Assembly (NCBI GenBank): GCA_905210845.1
Contig: CAJLYG010000014.1
Span: forward strand, 1 to 31,162
Direction of reading: 5' to 3'
DNA length: 31,162 nucleotides
Source: an uncultured Prevotella sp.
GTDB taxonomy: Bacteria > Bacteroidota > Bacteroidia > Bacteroidales > Bacteroidaceae
Position numbers and translations under genes: made by a program. Below the pieces are notes generated by a model. The model was not told where the DNA came from. It ran no database searches and saw only the letters and a program-made list of their open reading frames with translations. Positions 8,569 through 15,710 of this stretch are shown here, one piece after another. Position 1 is the first letter of the stretch. Each line of letters opens with the position of its first letter.

Positions 8569-10557
8569 TTATTTCTTCTCTTCCTTTTGCCGAGTGGCAA
8601 TGATGAAATAGCTGATCAGCAGGAGATAGGCTGCCAAGGACAGGGATTCGGAGAGGTGGTTCTGCCACCAAGCGTCATAGTTGAAGTCGATTCCTCCGAA
8701 TTTCAGGAGGGCACTGACGACACCCATCAGGGCTCCGCCTGCAATAAATCCACTTGCAATCAAGGTTCCTTTCTCACCTCTTGCCTTGTTTGTGGCAGCA
8801 TCCGTGGAACGGGTAGTCACGTACCAGTTGAGTGCGCCGCCGATGACCAAGGGGATATTCAGCTGGATCGGGATGAACATACCTAAGGCAAAGGCAAGGG
8901 CGGAGATCTTGCAGCGGTCTAAGATCAGGGCGATAACCGCACCAATGGCATACAACAACCAGGGTGCTCCCTGTCCGTTCATCAAAGGAGCGATGACGGC
9001 TGCCATGGCATGGGCTTGTGGAGCAGCTAACTTATCACTCGTAAACCCATAGGTCTTGTTCAGCAAGATCATCACACCTGCTACCGTAGCAGCGGAGATG
9101 ATGGTACCTAAGAACTTGAAAGTCTCTTGTTTCTTGGGCGTCGTCCCTATCCAATAACCGATCTTCAGGTCGGTGATAAAGCTTCCAGCCATTGACAAGG
9201 CAGTGCACACGACAGCACCCATCAGCAAGGCGGAGAGCATGCCAGCTTCTCCTTTCAGTCCTACGGCTACCATCACGACACTGGCAAGGATCAAGGTCAT
9301 CAAGGTCATTCCCGATACGGGATTGCTGCCCACGATGGCTATGGCATTGGCGGCGACGGTGGTAAAGAGGAAGGCGATAATGGCAACCAATAAGATTGCC
9401 ACCACGGCATGGAGCAGGTTGAAGTCCATCACTCCGGCATAGAAGAATGCGAACGTGATGAGAATAGTGACAATGGAGCCGATGGCAATGATCTTGAAGG
9501 AGATGTCCCGTTGTGTCCTGAGCACTTCGGATTGTCCTGCTCCCTTGCCTTTCATCTCACGGGCGGCGAGGCTGACAGCGCTCTTGATGATGCCCCAGCT
9601 CTTGACAATCCCGATAATGCCCGCCATGGCGATACCTCCGATGCCGATATTACGGGCATAATGGCTGAAAATTTCCTCTGGGCTCATCGACCCGACGGTA
9701 GCGGTGATGGTTGGATCCCATTGATTGAGAACGGTGTCTGGGAAGATCAATCCCATCAGAGGGACGATCACCCACCACACGGCGAGAGAGCCGAAGGTGA
9801 TAATGGCGGCATATCGCAGCCCGATGATATATCCCAACCCGAGCACTGCAGCACCTGTGTTGACCTTGAACACTAACTTGGCCTTGTCGGCAAGGTACTC
9901 CCCGAAACCAAAGACACGACTGGTGAAGTTCTCATTCCACCAGCCAAACGTGGACACGATGAAGTCGTACAGTCCTCCGACCACGCCTGCAAAGAGCAAG
10001 GGCTTTGCCTGATTGCCCCCCTTGGCACCACTGACCAATACCTGCGTGGTGGCAGTCGCCTCCGGGAAGGGGTATTTCCCATGCATGTCTTTCACGAAAT
10101 ACTTACGGAAGGGGATCAGGAACAGAATACCCAACACGCCTCCCAAGGAGGCTGCGATGAATACTTTCAGGAAATCGGCATGCAGGTCGAGCATGTAGAT
10201 AGCCGGTAAAACGAAGATGGCACCGGCAACGACTGCCCCGGAGCAGGCTCCGATACTCTGGATAATGACGTTCTCTCCTAAGGGGTTCTTGCGCTTGGCT
10301 GCCGTCGAGACTCCTATGGCAATAATGGCTATAGGGATAGCTGCCTCAAAGACTTGTCCTACCTTCAGCCCTAAATAAGCCGCGGCGGCGGAGAACAGGA
10401 TGGCCATCAGGATACCCCAGGTGACGGACCACCCGTTGACCTCTGGATAGTTTTTGTCGGGTGAAAGGATTGGTTGATATTCCTCACCTTCCTTTAATTC
10501 TCTAAAAGCATTTTCCGGTAGCTGCACTACCTCATTTTCTTTCTCTTTCTCTTCCAT
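8569..10557 (-). CDS. OPT-family oligopeptide/metal-chelate transporter
   Basis: This 662-residue inner-membrane protein has many hydrophobic helices. An N-terminal soluble tail (MEEKEKENEVVQLPENAF) is followed by the family-typical GWSVTWGILMAILFSAAAAYLG. The block GSNPVSGMTLMTLI is a recognised hallmark of the oligopeptide transporter superfamily, and the length fits the prokaryotic subfamily. Members are thought to be proton-coupled importers of small peptides or metal-peptide/siderophore complexes; the substrate here is unknown. It is a single-gene unit with its own promoter, divergent from the secreted metalloprotease gene. A link between extracellular proteolysis and peptide uptake is tempting but rests only on adjacency. 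Confidence 0.9.
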   Translation of the reverse strand: MEEKEKENEVVQLPENAFRELKEGEEYQPILSPDKNYPEVNGWSVTWGILMAILFSAAAAYLGLKVGQVFEAAIPIAIIAIGVSTAAKRKNPLGENVIIQSIGACSGAVVAGAIFVLPAIYMLDLHADFLKVFIAASLGGVLGILFLIPFRKYFVKDMHGKYPFPEATATTQVLVSGAKGGNQAKPLLFAGVVGGLYDFIVSTFGWWNENFTSRVFGFGEYLADKAKLVFKVNTGAAVLGLGYIIGLRYAAIITFGSLAVWWVIVPLMGLIFPDTVLNQWDPTITATVGSMSPEEIFSHYARNIGIGGIAMAGIIGIVKSWGIIKSAVSLAAREMKGKGAGQSEVLRTQRDISFKIIAIGSIVTILITFAFFYAGVMDFNLLHAVVAILLVAIIAFLFTTVAANAIAIVGSNPVSGMTLMTLILASVVMVAVGLKGEAGMLSALLMGAVVCTALSMAGSFITDLKIGYWIGTTPKKQETFKFLGTIISAATVAGVMILLNKTYGFTSDKLAAPQAHAMAAVIAPLMNGQGAPWLLYAIGAVIALILDRCKISALAFALGMFIPIQLNIPLVIGGALNWYVTTRSTDAATNKARGEKGTLIASGFIAGGALMGVVSALLKFGGIDFNYDAWWQNHLSESLSLAAYLLLISYFIIATRQKEEKK

Positions 10558-10582
10558 AATATGTAATTAACGGTTTTGCCTG

Positions 10583-10613
10583 CAAATATAACACAATTTG
10601 GATGGATAGCAAA
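10583..10613 (-). promoter_or_regulatory. promoter of the OPT transporter gene
   Basis: On the minus strand, TTTG (plus 10610-10613) is followed after 19 bp by TATATTTG (plus 10583-10590), a full TAnnTTTG -7 element. The start codon at 10557 lies 25 bases beyond it. Confidence 0.75.
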
Positions 10614-10653
10614 ATGAACTCATTGATAATTTACCTCTATTCATTGAAGATTC

Positions 10654-10684
10654 TTGGCGCATTGGGATATAATCCTTACCTTTG
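10654..10684 (+). promoter_or_regulatory. promoter of the M6 metalloprotease gene
   Basis: TTG at 10654-10656, 20 bp, then TACCTTTG at 10677-10684. It lies downstream of the longest-frame start at 10602, so translation must begin later. It sits about 40 bp from the oppositely facing OPT promoter, so a factor binding between them could affect both. Confidence 0.75.
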
Positions 10685-10706
10685 CGCGCAAATGATGAAT
10701 GAAGGT

Positions 10707-12431
10707 ATGATGAAGAGATGTTGCTTTCTCCTGTTCTTTGGGATGGTGTCTTTCTCCCTTTGGGCTGGTCCAGCCAAGCGGAATGTATGGAAGAAGCTGA
10801 CCCTTTCTGACGGGTCTACGGTGTTGGCGATGCTCTGTGGGGATGAGAACAATCACTATTGGAGGTCTGCCGACGGCAAGATGTATGTCCGCAGCACGGA
10901 GGATACCACGTTTGTGGAACGGTTGGCCGGGCTGTCTGTCGCCCGGTCAAAGCCCCGTCGGTCAGCTGCAGTGGTGGCTTCCGTGGCAAAGACGCGGGCG
11001 ATGTCGGCTGCCTTAGGGCGTTCTTCCCTCTATACGGGGCAGAAGAAAGGACTGATCATCTTGGTCAATTTCTCTGACAAGTCTTTCTCCTCTTCCGACC
11101 CTTCCACGCTTTTTGGGCAGATCGCCAATACCGAAGGCTATCAGGAAGGGAATTTCAAGGGAAGCGTGCGGGACTATTTCCTGGCACAGAGCCATCAGCT
11201 CTTCGACCTCAGCTTTGATGTGGAAGGACCTGTTACCCTGTCTCATGCCATGAACTATTATGGAAGGAACAATGCCTCTGGTGCTGACCGGTACTTAGGT
11301 ACGATGGTGGCTGAGGCTTGCCAGTTAGTGGACAGCATGGTGGATTTCTCCCAATACGACTGGGATGGTGACGGGTTTGTGGATCAGGTGTATGTGATCT
11401 ACGCCGGTTACAGTGAGGCAGAGGGGGCTTCTGATGATACGATCTGGCCTTCTTCCTGGAGCCTTTCCGGTTCGGATTATGGCAAGACTTTGACATTGGA
11501 TGGCGTCATCATCAACAACTTCGCCTGCAGCAGTGAGCTGACGGGCACCTCCGGTCAGCAAGTAGGTGGCATCGGCACCATCTGCCATGAGTTCTCGCAC
11601 TGCTTAGGATTCCCCGACTTGTACGATATCAATTATACGGGCAATTTCGGGATGGGGCATTGGGATCTGATGGATTCCGGGGAGTACAATGGCGATGGCT
11701 ATCACCCGGCGGGCTACAGTGGCTATGAGAAATGGGTAGCGGGCTGGCAAACCCCCATTGAGCTGTCTTCCAACACCACCGTGAGCAATTTAAAGGCGAT
11801 GAGCGAAGGGGGAGACTTCTACCTTATATATAATAATGGGGATAAGGATGAGTTCTATTTGTTGGAGAACCGACAGAAAACCTACTGGGATGACTCGTTG
11901 CCGGGAAGGGGATTGCTGATCACCCATGTCGATTACGACTCTCTTTGCTGGTATAATAATGTGGTGAATACCACGGGCGATTTCTCCCAGTCGGACGGCT
12001 ATTCGACGAATTTCTCCAACGACCACCAGCGGTACACCCTTTTCCATGCCGACCATGACGATGACAGCAGCTATTGGAACCCAAGGCTGTCTATGTGGTT
12101 GAAGCAGACGGAAGATGGAGATGCTTATCCCTATGAGGGTCTTGATAGCCTGACGAATCAGTCGTTTCCAGCGGCGAAACTGTACAACGCCAATGAAGAT
12201 GGCAGGTATTATATGAGCAAAAAAGTATTGTCAATCACACAAAATTGGGATGGGACTGTGTCTTTCGTCTTTGTCGCTGACACGACCTCGACCGCTATCC
12301 GGTCGGTCGAGGCTCCTTCTTCTGTCACCAGTCGCATCTACTCGCTCAGCGGGCAATATGTCGGGACGGATCTCGAAGCCTTACCGAAGGGCATCTATAT
12401 TGTGGATGGAAAGAAAAAAGTAAAGAGATAA
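10707..12431 (+). CDS. secreted M6-type (immune inhibitor A-like) zinc metalloprotease
   Basis: The zinc-binding motif HEFSHCLGFPD (His294, Glu295, His298, distal Asp; numbered from 10707) and the following GHWDLMDSGEY turn match the M6 metallopeptidase family. A signal peptide (MMKRCCFLLFFGMVSFSLWAG) marks export. The pre-catalytic region carries ILVNFSDKSF and a SVRDYFLAQSHQLFDLSFDV segment typical of the family. The C-terminus (IYSLSGQYVGTDLEALPKGIYIV) resembles the short terminal domain common on secreted Prevotella proteins and may be a sorting signal. The frame opens at 10602, but a promoter at 10654-10684 lies inside that extension. I therefore start at ATG 10707 (574 residues); ATG 10710 or 10692 are alternatives. 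It probably degrades extracellular protein. Confidence 0.88.
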   Translation: MMKRCCFLLFFGMVSFSLWAGPAKRNVWKKLTLSDGSTVLAMLCGDENNHYWRSADGKMYVRSTEDTTFVERLAGLSVARSKPRRSAAVVASVAKTRAMSAALGRSSLYTGQKKGLIILVNFSDKSFSSSDPSTLFGQIANTEGYQEGNFKGSVRDYFLAQSHQLFDLSFDVEGPVTLSHAMNYYGRNNASGADRYLGTMVAEACQLVDSMVDFSQYDWDGDGFVDQVYVIYAGYSEAEGASDDTIWPSSWSLSGSDYGKTLTLDGVIINNFACSSELTGTSGQQVGGIGTICHEFSHCLGFPDLYDINYTGNFGMGHWDLMDSGEYNGDGYHPAGYSGYEKWVAGWQTPIELSSNTTVSNLKAMSEGGDFYLIYNNGDKDEFYLLENRQKTYWDDSLPGRGLLITHVDYDSLCWYNNVVNTTGDFSQSDGYSTNFSNDHQRYTLFHADHDDDSSYWNPRLSMWLKQTEDGDAYPYEGLDSLTNQSFPAAKLYNANEDGRYYMSKKVLSITQNWDGTVSFVFVADTTSTAIRSVEAPSSVTSRIYSLSGQYVGTDLEALPKGIYIVDGKKKVKR

Positions 12432-12467
12432 CGCCCTGCACGAGGGTATCTGGCAATCATTTGGATT

Positions 12468-12510
12468 GGGGAAAGCTCGCCGGAAGATGAGTTTCCCCCT
12501 CGTCTTTTTT
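12468..12510 (+). terminator. Rho-independent terminator after the metalloprotease gene
   Basis: GGGGAAA plus CTC (12468-12478, one bulged base) pairs with GAG plus TTTCCCC (12489-12498). A T6 run follows at 12505-12510. It overlaps the apparent upstream extension of the next frame, which supports a later start for that gene. Confidence 0.65.
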
Positions 12511-12538
12511 GCAGTTTGGGATATTTGCATTATCTTTG
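12508..12538 (+). promoter_or_regulatory. promoter of the 242-residue secreted-protein gene
   Basis: TTTG at 12508-12511, 19 bp, then TATCTTTG at 12531-12538. Transcription would start near 12544, just before the ATG at 12562. The -33 element shares its T-run with the preceding terminator. Confidence 0.7.
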
Positions 12539-12561
12539 CAGCAACTGATATATTCACTGTT

Positions 12562-13290
12562 ATGATAAAGAAAAGATTGTTCTTGCATCAAGATGCTATT
12601 CTGAAGCGAAATGGCCTCATCGGACTTCTCCTTGCCTTTTGTGCCCTTACCATGGCACAAGAGAAGAGAGTCTACCTCTTTCCCGACTTCGTCAAGACAA
12701 TGATCAAGTATAAGGGAAGTTCGAAGTTCCTTGTCATGGCGAACTATGATGCCGCCAACCAGAAGGTAATGTACAAGCAGGGCGACCAATTGATGGAGTT
12801 GGTCAGTCCTCAATTAGTGGACACGATCTATTTCGGAGGGCAGAAATGGGTCTACCATCAGTCGGAATTCTGCCAGGTAGCTGCCGGGAAGCGTGATACG
12901 ATCTTGATTGGATGGCACATCACGAAGGTACATGAAGGTTATGTAGGTGCGTATGGCACCTCCCAAGTGCCATCTCAGAAAGTACAGCTTGGCGACCATT
13001 TCGGCATGGGAGGACTGGCTGGTGCCGGTGGTGGCATGTATAATGGCTCGTTCGGTGTCAATGATGATGACGGAGAAGGACGTAACTTGGATGTCTGGAA
13101 GAATAAAAATGAAAATAATTATTATTTCAGGAAGCAAGGAAAGGAATATAAAGTCAGCAATTTGAAGAGCGTTTATAGGACCTTCCCTGCGCAGAAAGAC
13201 AAGATCAAGGAATTTGTCACGACGAATAAATTGGATATGATGAGTGCAGAGAAGGCTGTCCAAATCATCCATTTCTGCGAGGATATGTAA
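12562..13290 (+). CDS. secreted protein of unknown function
   Basis: I do not recognise a characterised family. With the start at ATG 12562 the product is 242 residues, with a signal peptide around NGLIGLLLAFCALTMAQ. The mature part begins EKRVYLFPDF. A Gly-rich low-complexity stretch (HFGMGGLAGAGGGMYNGSFG) sits mid-protein. The C-terminal third has a YYFRKQGKEYKVSNLKSVYRTF block and a helical end (IKEFVTTNKLDMMSAEKAVQII). I recall that terminal pattern in short uncharacterised Bacteroidota secreted proteins. The frame extends to 12466, but that part overlaps a terminator and a promoter. It has its own promoter and a hairpin after it, so it is probably monocistronic. Confidence 0.75.
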   Translation: MIKKRLFLHQDAILKRNGLIGLLLAFCALTMAQEKRVYLFPDFVKTMIKYKGSSKFLVMANYDAANQKVMYKQGDQLMELVSPQLVDTIYFGGQKWVYHQSEFCQVAAGKRDTILIGWHITKVHEGYVGAYGTSQVPSQKVQLGDHFGMGGLAGAGGGMYNGSFGVNDDDGEGRNLDVWKNKNENNYYFRKQGKEYKVSNLKSVYRTFPAQKDKIKEFVTTNKLDMMSAEKAVQIIHFCEDM

Positions 13291-13312
13291 GGTGAAGGCT
13301 ATGCGAACAAGG

Positions 13313-13346
13313 GTCAGGATGAGGCTGTTTCAAGTCTCATCCTGAT
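13313..13346 (+). terminator. 11-bp hairpin after the unknown secreted-protein gene
   Basis: GTCAGGATGAG (13313-13323) pairs with CTCATCCTGAT (13336-13346), including one G-U pair, around a 12-nt loop. There is no T-run, so it is either a non-canonical terminator or a 3'-end-stabilising stem. Confidence 0.55.
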
Positions 13347-13441
13347 TCGTATGTAGGGTATGCCATATCCTCTTGCAAGCTGGAATTATTCCATATATTC
13401 ACTAAGTATTATTAAAGTATTTTAAAATACATGCTTTCCCG

Positions 13442-13472
13442 TTGCATTTCCTATTGAATATATTTACCTTTG
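13442..13472 (+). promoter_or_regulatory. strong promoter without an obvious protein gene
   Basis: TTG at 13442-13444, 20 bp, then TACCTTTG at 13465-13472, a consensus Bacteroidota promoter. A perfect 14-bp palindrome (GTATTTTAAAATAC, 13417-13430) lies 11 bp upstream of the -33 element and could be an operator. The transcript would meet a strong terminator within about 90 nt. Confidence 0.7.
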
Positions 13473-13477
13473 CAGCA

Positions 13478-13569
13478 ATGACAAAATGTTTTCTACATTA
13501 CTGCGGAGGCAGTATTTATTTCATAAAAGCTTGATTATGCCGCCACTCGAGAGGGTCGCGGCTTTTTTT
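13478..13569 (+). ncRNA. candidate small RNA (promoter-to-terminator unit of about 90 nt)
   Basis: Between the promoter (-7 element ends at 13472) and the T7 terminator (ends at 13569) there is room for an RNA of about 90 nt. It contains a perfect 6-bp stem with a GGAG loop (TACTGC 13499-13504, GCAGTA 13509-13514) and a terminator stem. The only reading frame is 18 codons (ATG 13478 to TGA 13534, starting MTKCFLHYC). It would be nearly leaderless and has no recognisable features. A small regulatory RNA therefore seems more likely than a peptide, although a leader peptide is possible. It matches no RNA family I can identify by eye. Confidence 0.5.
13539..13569 (+). terminator. Rho-independent terminator of the candidate small RNA
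   Basis: GCCGC (13539-13543) pairs with GCGGC (13558-13562). After one mismatch the stem continues ACTC/GGGT around a GAGA loop, and T7 follows at 13563-13569. Confidence 0.8.
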
Positions 13570-13597
13570 GTTTTGGGGGATGTTGGTCCTTCGTTTT

Positions 13598-13616
13598 GTG
13601 AAAGGTCACCTTTCAC
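13598..13616. repeat. 19-bp perfect palindrome
   Basis: GTGAAAGGT-C-ACCTTTCAC is symmetric about 13607 with 9-bp arms. It shares the AAAGGTCA core with the 22-bp tandem repeats that follow directly, so it may be a folded-back or founding copy of them. Confidence 0.85.
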
Positions 13617-13701
13617 GCGCCAAAAGGTCATCTAACGCGCGCCAAAAGGTCATCTAACGCGCGCCGAAAGGTCATCTAACGCGCGCCAAAAGGTCATTTC
13701 C
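13616..13701. repeat. tandem array of a 22-bp repeat, about four copies
   Basis: Copies start at about 13616 (first one two bases short), 13636, 13658 and 13680. Each has a CGCGCGCC-type head followed by AAAGGTCATCTAA. Copy 3 has a single A-to-G change and copy 4 diverges at its end (ATTTCC). The array is non-coding, G+C-rich at each head, and lies 50 bp upstream of the sigma-factor promoter. Unlike a CRISPR array it has no spacers. Confidence 0.9.
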
Positions 13702-13752
13702 TGGAAAGGAAAGGCTTCGTGGCTTTTTCGTGTAAAATTAATAGATAGGAAG

Positions 13753-13782
13753 TTGGATATTCCATCTTTTTTCTTACCTTTG
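13753..13782 (+). promoter_or_regulatory. promoter of the ECF sigma-factor gene
   Basis: TTG at 13753-13755, 19 bp, then TACCTTTG at 13775-13782. The leader to the ATG at 13806 is about 20 nt. The housekeeping-type elements suggest basal, not autoregulated, expression of the sigma/anti-sigma pair. Confidence 0.75.
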
Positions 13783-13805
13783 CATACGGAGCGAATGCAA
13801 ACGCC

Positions 13806-14399
13806 ATGGAACAGACCGAAAAAATCATCATAGACCAATTAAAGGCAGGAGAAGAGCGTGCTTACCGCTTTCTCTTCGACCGCTATTTTGCCTTGTCGTG
13901 CTATATCGCGGAAGGCTATGTCGGTGATGATTTTTTGGCGGAGACGATCGTCAGCGATGTCATTCTCCACCTTTGGGAGAACCGTGAGTCTCTCCATATC
14001 GATACTTCCCTTCGCAATTATCTGGCACGGAGCGTGCGGAACCGGTGCCTCGACTACCTGAAGACAGAAGGGCGGAGGCATGAGCAGACGATGTCACAGC
14101 AGTCGATCATGTTCTCCCCGGCAACGAGATACTTACAAAGCGACGACCATCCCTTGGGCAAGCTGATCACGGAAGACTTGGAAGAAGTGGTTAAGAATGC
14201 CATTGCGAAGTTGCCAGACAGTTGTCGCCACATTTTTGAGTTGAGCCGTGTGGAGGGGAAGAGCAATGCTGATATTGCCCAAGAGCTGGGAATCAGTGTC
14301 ATCACGGTGCGTTACCATCTGCGCCATGCCTTGTCGCTTCTCAAGGAAAGTTTAGGAAAATATTTGATCGGAATTATCTTTTTACACATGTTTGGATAA
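13806..14399 (+). CDS. ECF-type RNA polymerase sigma factor of a PUL
   Basis: This 197-residue protein has sigma region 2 at about residues 10-85 (RAYRFLFDRYFALSCYIAEG, then SDVILHLWENRESL and NYLARSVRNRCLDYLK). Region 4 at about 130-190 has the helix-turn-helix KSNADIAQELGISVITVRYHLRHAL. It fits the Bacteroidota ECF group that pairs with FecR anti-sigma factors and STN-containing SusC receptors, and both partners lie directly downstream. Its expected target is the susC promoter region at 15501-15710, which lacks a good TAnnTTTG element. The C-terminus (YLIGIIFLHMFG) is hydrophobic, a feature I have seen on related factors. The start ATG fits the promoter at 13753-13782. Confidence 0.93.
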   Translation: MEQTEKIIIDQLKAGEERAYRFLFDRYFALSCYIAEGYVGDDFLAETIVSDVILHLWENRESLHIDTSLRNYLARSVRNRCLDYLKTEGRRHEQTMSQQSIMFSPATRYLQSDDHPLGKLITEDLEEVVKNAIAKLPDSCRHIFELSRVEGKSNADIAQELGISVITVRYHLRHALSLLKESLGKYLIGIIFLHMFG

Positions 14400-14465
14400 A
14401 AAAAGCTAAGAAAGCATGATCGCTTGCTTGACTTTTGTCGTCATGTGTGTAGAAGTCTTCATTTG

Positions 14466-15500
14466 ATGATGGCAGGACAAGAACATATCAATGATCTCAT
14501 CGTCCGTTATCTGACTGGCGATATCGATGAGCGTTCCGCAGCAGAACTGCGGGAGTGGATCACTGCGTCTAAGGCAAATCAAGACAGTTTCGCGGAGTAT
14601 CAGGAGATCTGGTTCTCGTCTGGAATGGCGCAAGGGCTCCGCAAGTATGAGATGGATAAGGACCAAGCCTATGCGCGATTCCTTCAGGCAATCCGCTCCA
14701 AGGAGGAGACATCCGCTGTCGAAAGCCCTGTCCAGGATAAGAAGGGCATCTTCCTCAAGCGTTGGTTGCAGGTGGCTGCGGCAATCGTCGTGATCATGGT
14801 CGTTTCCTATATTGCCTACAACCAAGGGCAATACAATTTGTCCTCCGAGTTTGCCAACGTCACCATCAAGGCTCCTATGGGCTCGCGGTCATCGACGGTC
14901 CTGCCTGATGGGACACAGGTATGGCTCAACGCAGGGTCGGAACTGTCCTATTCCCAGGGCTTCGGCATCAATGACAGGAAGGTCGTGCTGAACGGCGAAG
15001 GCTTCTTCTCGGTCAAGCACAATGCAAAAAAGCCCTTTACTGTGCACTCCTCGTCCATGAAGGTCACGGTCTTGGGAACGAAGTTCAATGTCAGAGACTA
15101 TGCGGATGACAATACGGCGGAGGTAGCCTTGGTAGAAGGGAAGGTAGCTTTGGACAATCTCCTGCGCCATAGCGCGACGAAGGAAATGAAGCCAGGCGAC
15201 AAGATCATCCTCGACAAGACCACGGGAGACATGATCCAAGACACTCATACGTCGAAATCTGACTATTCATGGAAGACCGGAACCTTGGTGTTTGAGGGCG
15301 ATGGCATTGACGTGATTGCCAAGAAGATCGAGCGATCCTATAATATAAAGGTGTACGTAAGGAACCCGGAGTTGCAGCAACTCAAACTGCATGCGACCTT
15401 CCTTCCTGGCGAACAGTCCTTGCGGGAAGTACTCAACTCCTTGAAAGAGACAAAGAAAGTACGGTATAAACTCTATAAAGATAAAGTCATTTTATATTAA
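14466..15500 (+). CDS. FecR-family anti-sigma factor, membrane-anchored
   Basis: With the start at ATG 14466 this is 344 residues. A cytoplasmic sigma-binding domain (INDLIVRYLTGDIDERSAAELREWI) is followed by one membrane helix at about residues 100-120. The periplasmic FecR domain reads VTIKAPMGSRSSTVLPDGTQVWLNAGSELSYS, then VTVLGTKFNVRDY and VALVEGKV. A C-terminal DUF4974-like domain (TFLPGEQSLREVLNSLKETKKVRYKLYKDKVIL) completes it. In this family the periplasmic part contacts the STN domain of the cognate SusC and releases the sigma factor when ligand is bound. A TTG at 14424 would add 14 unlikely residues. It lies 66 bases after the sigma gene, in the same operon. Confidence 0.93.
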   Translation: MMAGQEHINDLIVRYLTGDIDERSAAELREWITASKANQDSFAEYQEIWFSSGMAQGLRKYEMDKDQAYARFLQAIRSKEETSAVESPVQDKKGIFLKRWLQVAAAIVVIMVVSYIAYNQGQYNLSSEFANVTIKAPMGSRSSTVLPDGTQVWLNAGSELSYSQGFGINDRKVVLNGEGFFSVKHNAKKPFTVHSSSMKVTVLGTKFNVRDYADDNTAEVALVEGKVALDNLLRHSATKEMKPGDKIILDKTTGDMIQDTHTSKSDYSWKTGTLVFEGDGIDVIAKKIERSYNIKVYVRNPELQQLKLHATFLPGEQSLREVLNSLKETKKVRYKLYKDKVILY

Positions 15501-15710
15501 TCGTTTAAACAATCTTACAATGAAAACAATCCAAGCAACCCGAATGGTAACCTAAGAAAATGAGAAAAGCAGAAAGGTGTGGAAGACCTTCCTGCCCTAA
15601 TCTCTCATGCGACCGAGACGCTGCGCATTTAAGAAGTAACTACAAAGATAGTGCTTTTCTTTTGCATGCGCAACAAAACCTAATTTTAATAACAATTATT
15701 GCAATTTATT

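Noticed and set aside
8681..9052. Plus-strand frames across the OPT gene
   Set aside because: They are reverse-strand shadows of transmembrane-helix codons of the transporter.
10602..10706. N-terminal extension of the M6 protease
   Set aside because: A good promoter lies inside it and a normal signal peptide begins at 10707/10710.
12466..12561. N-terminal extension of the unknown secreted protein
   Set aside because: It overlaps a terminator stem and the TATCTTTG promoter element.
13616..13701. CRISPR array
   Set aside because: The units are directly contiguous with no variable spacers and no cas genes are nearby.
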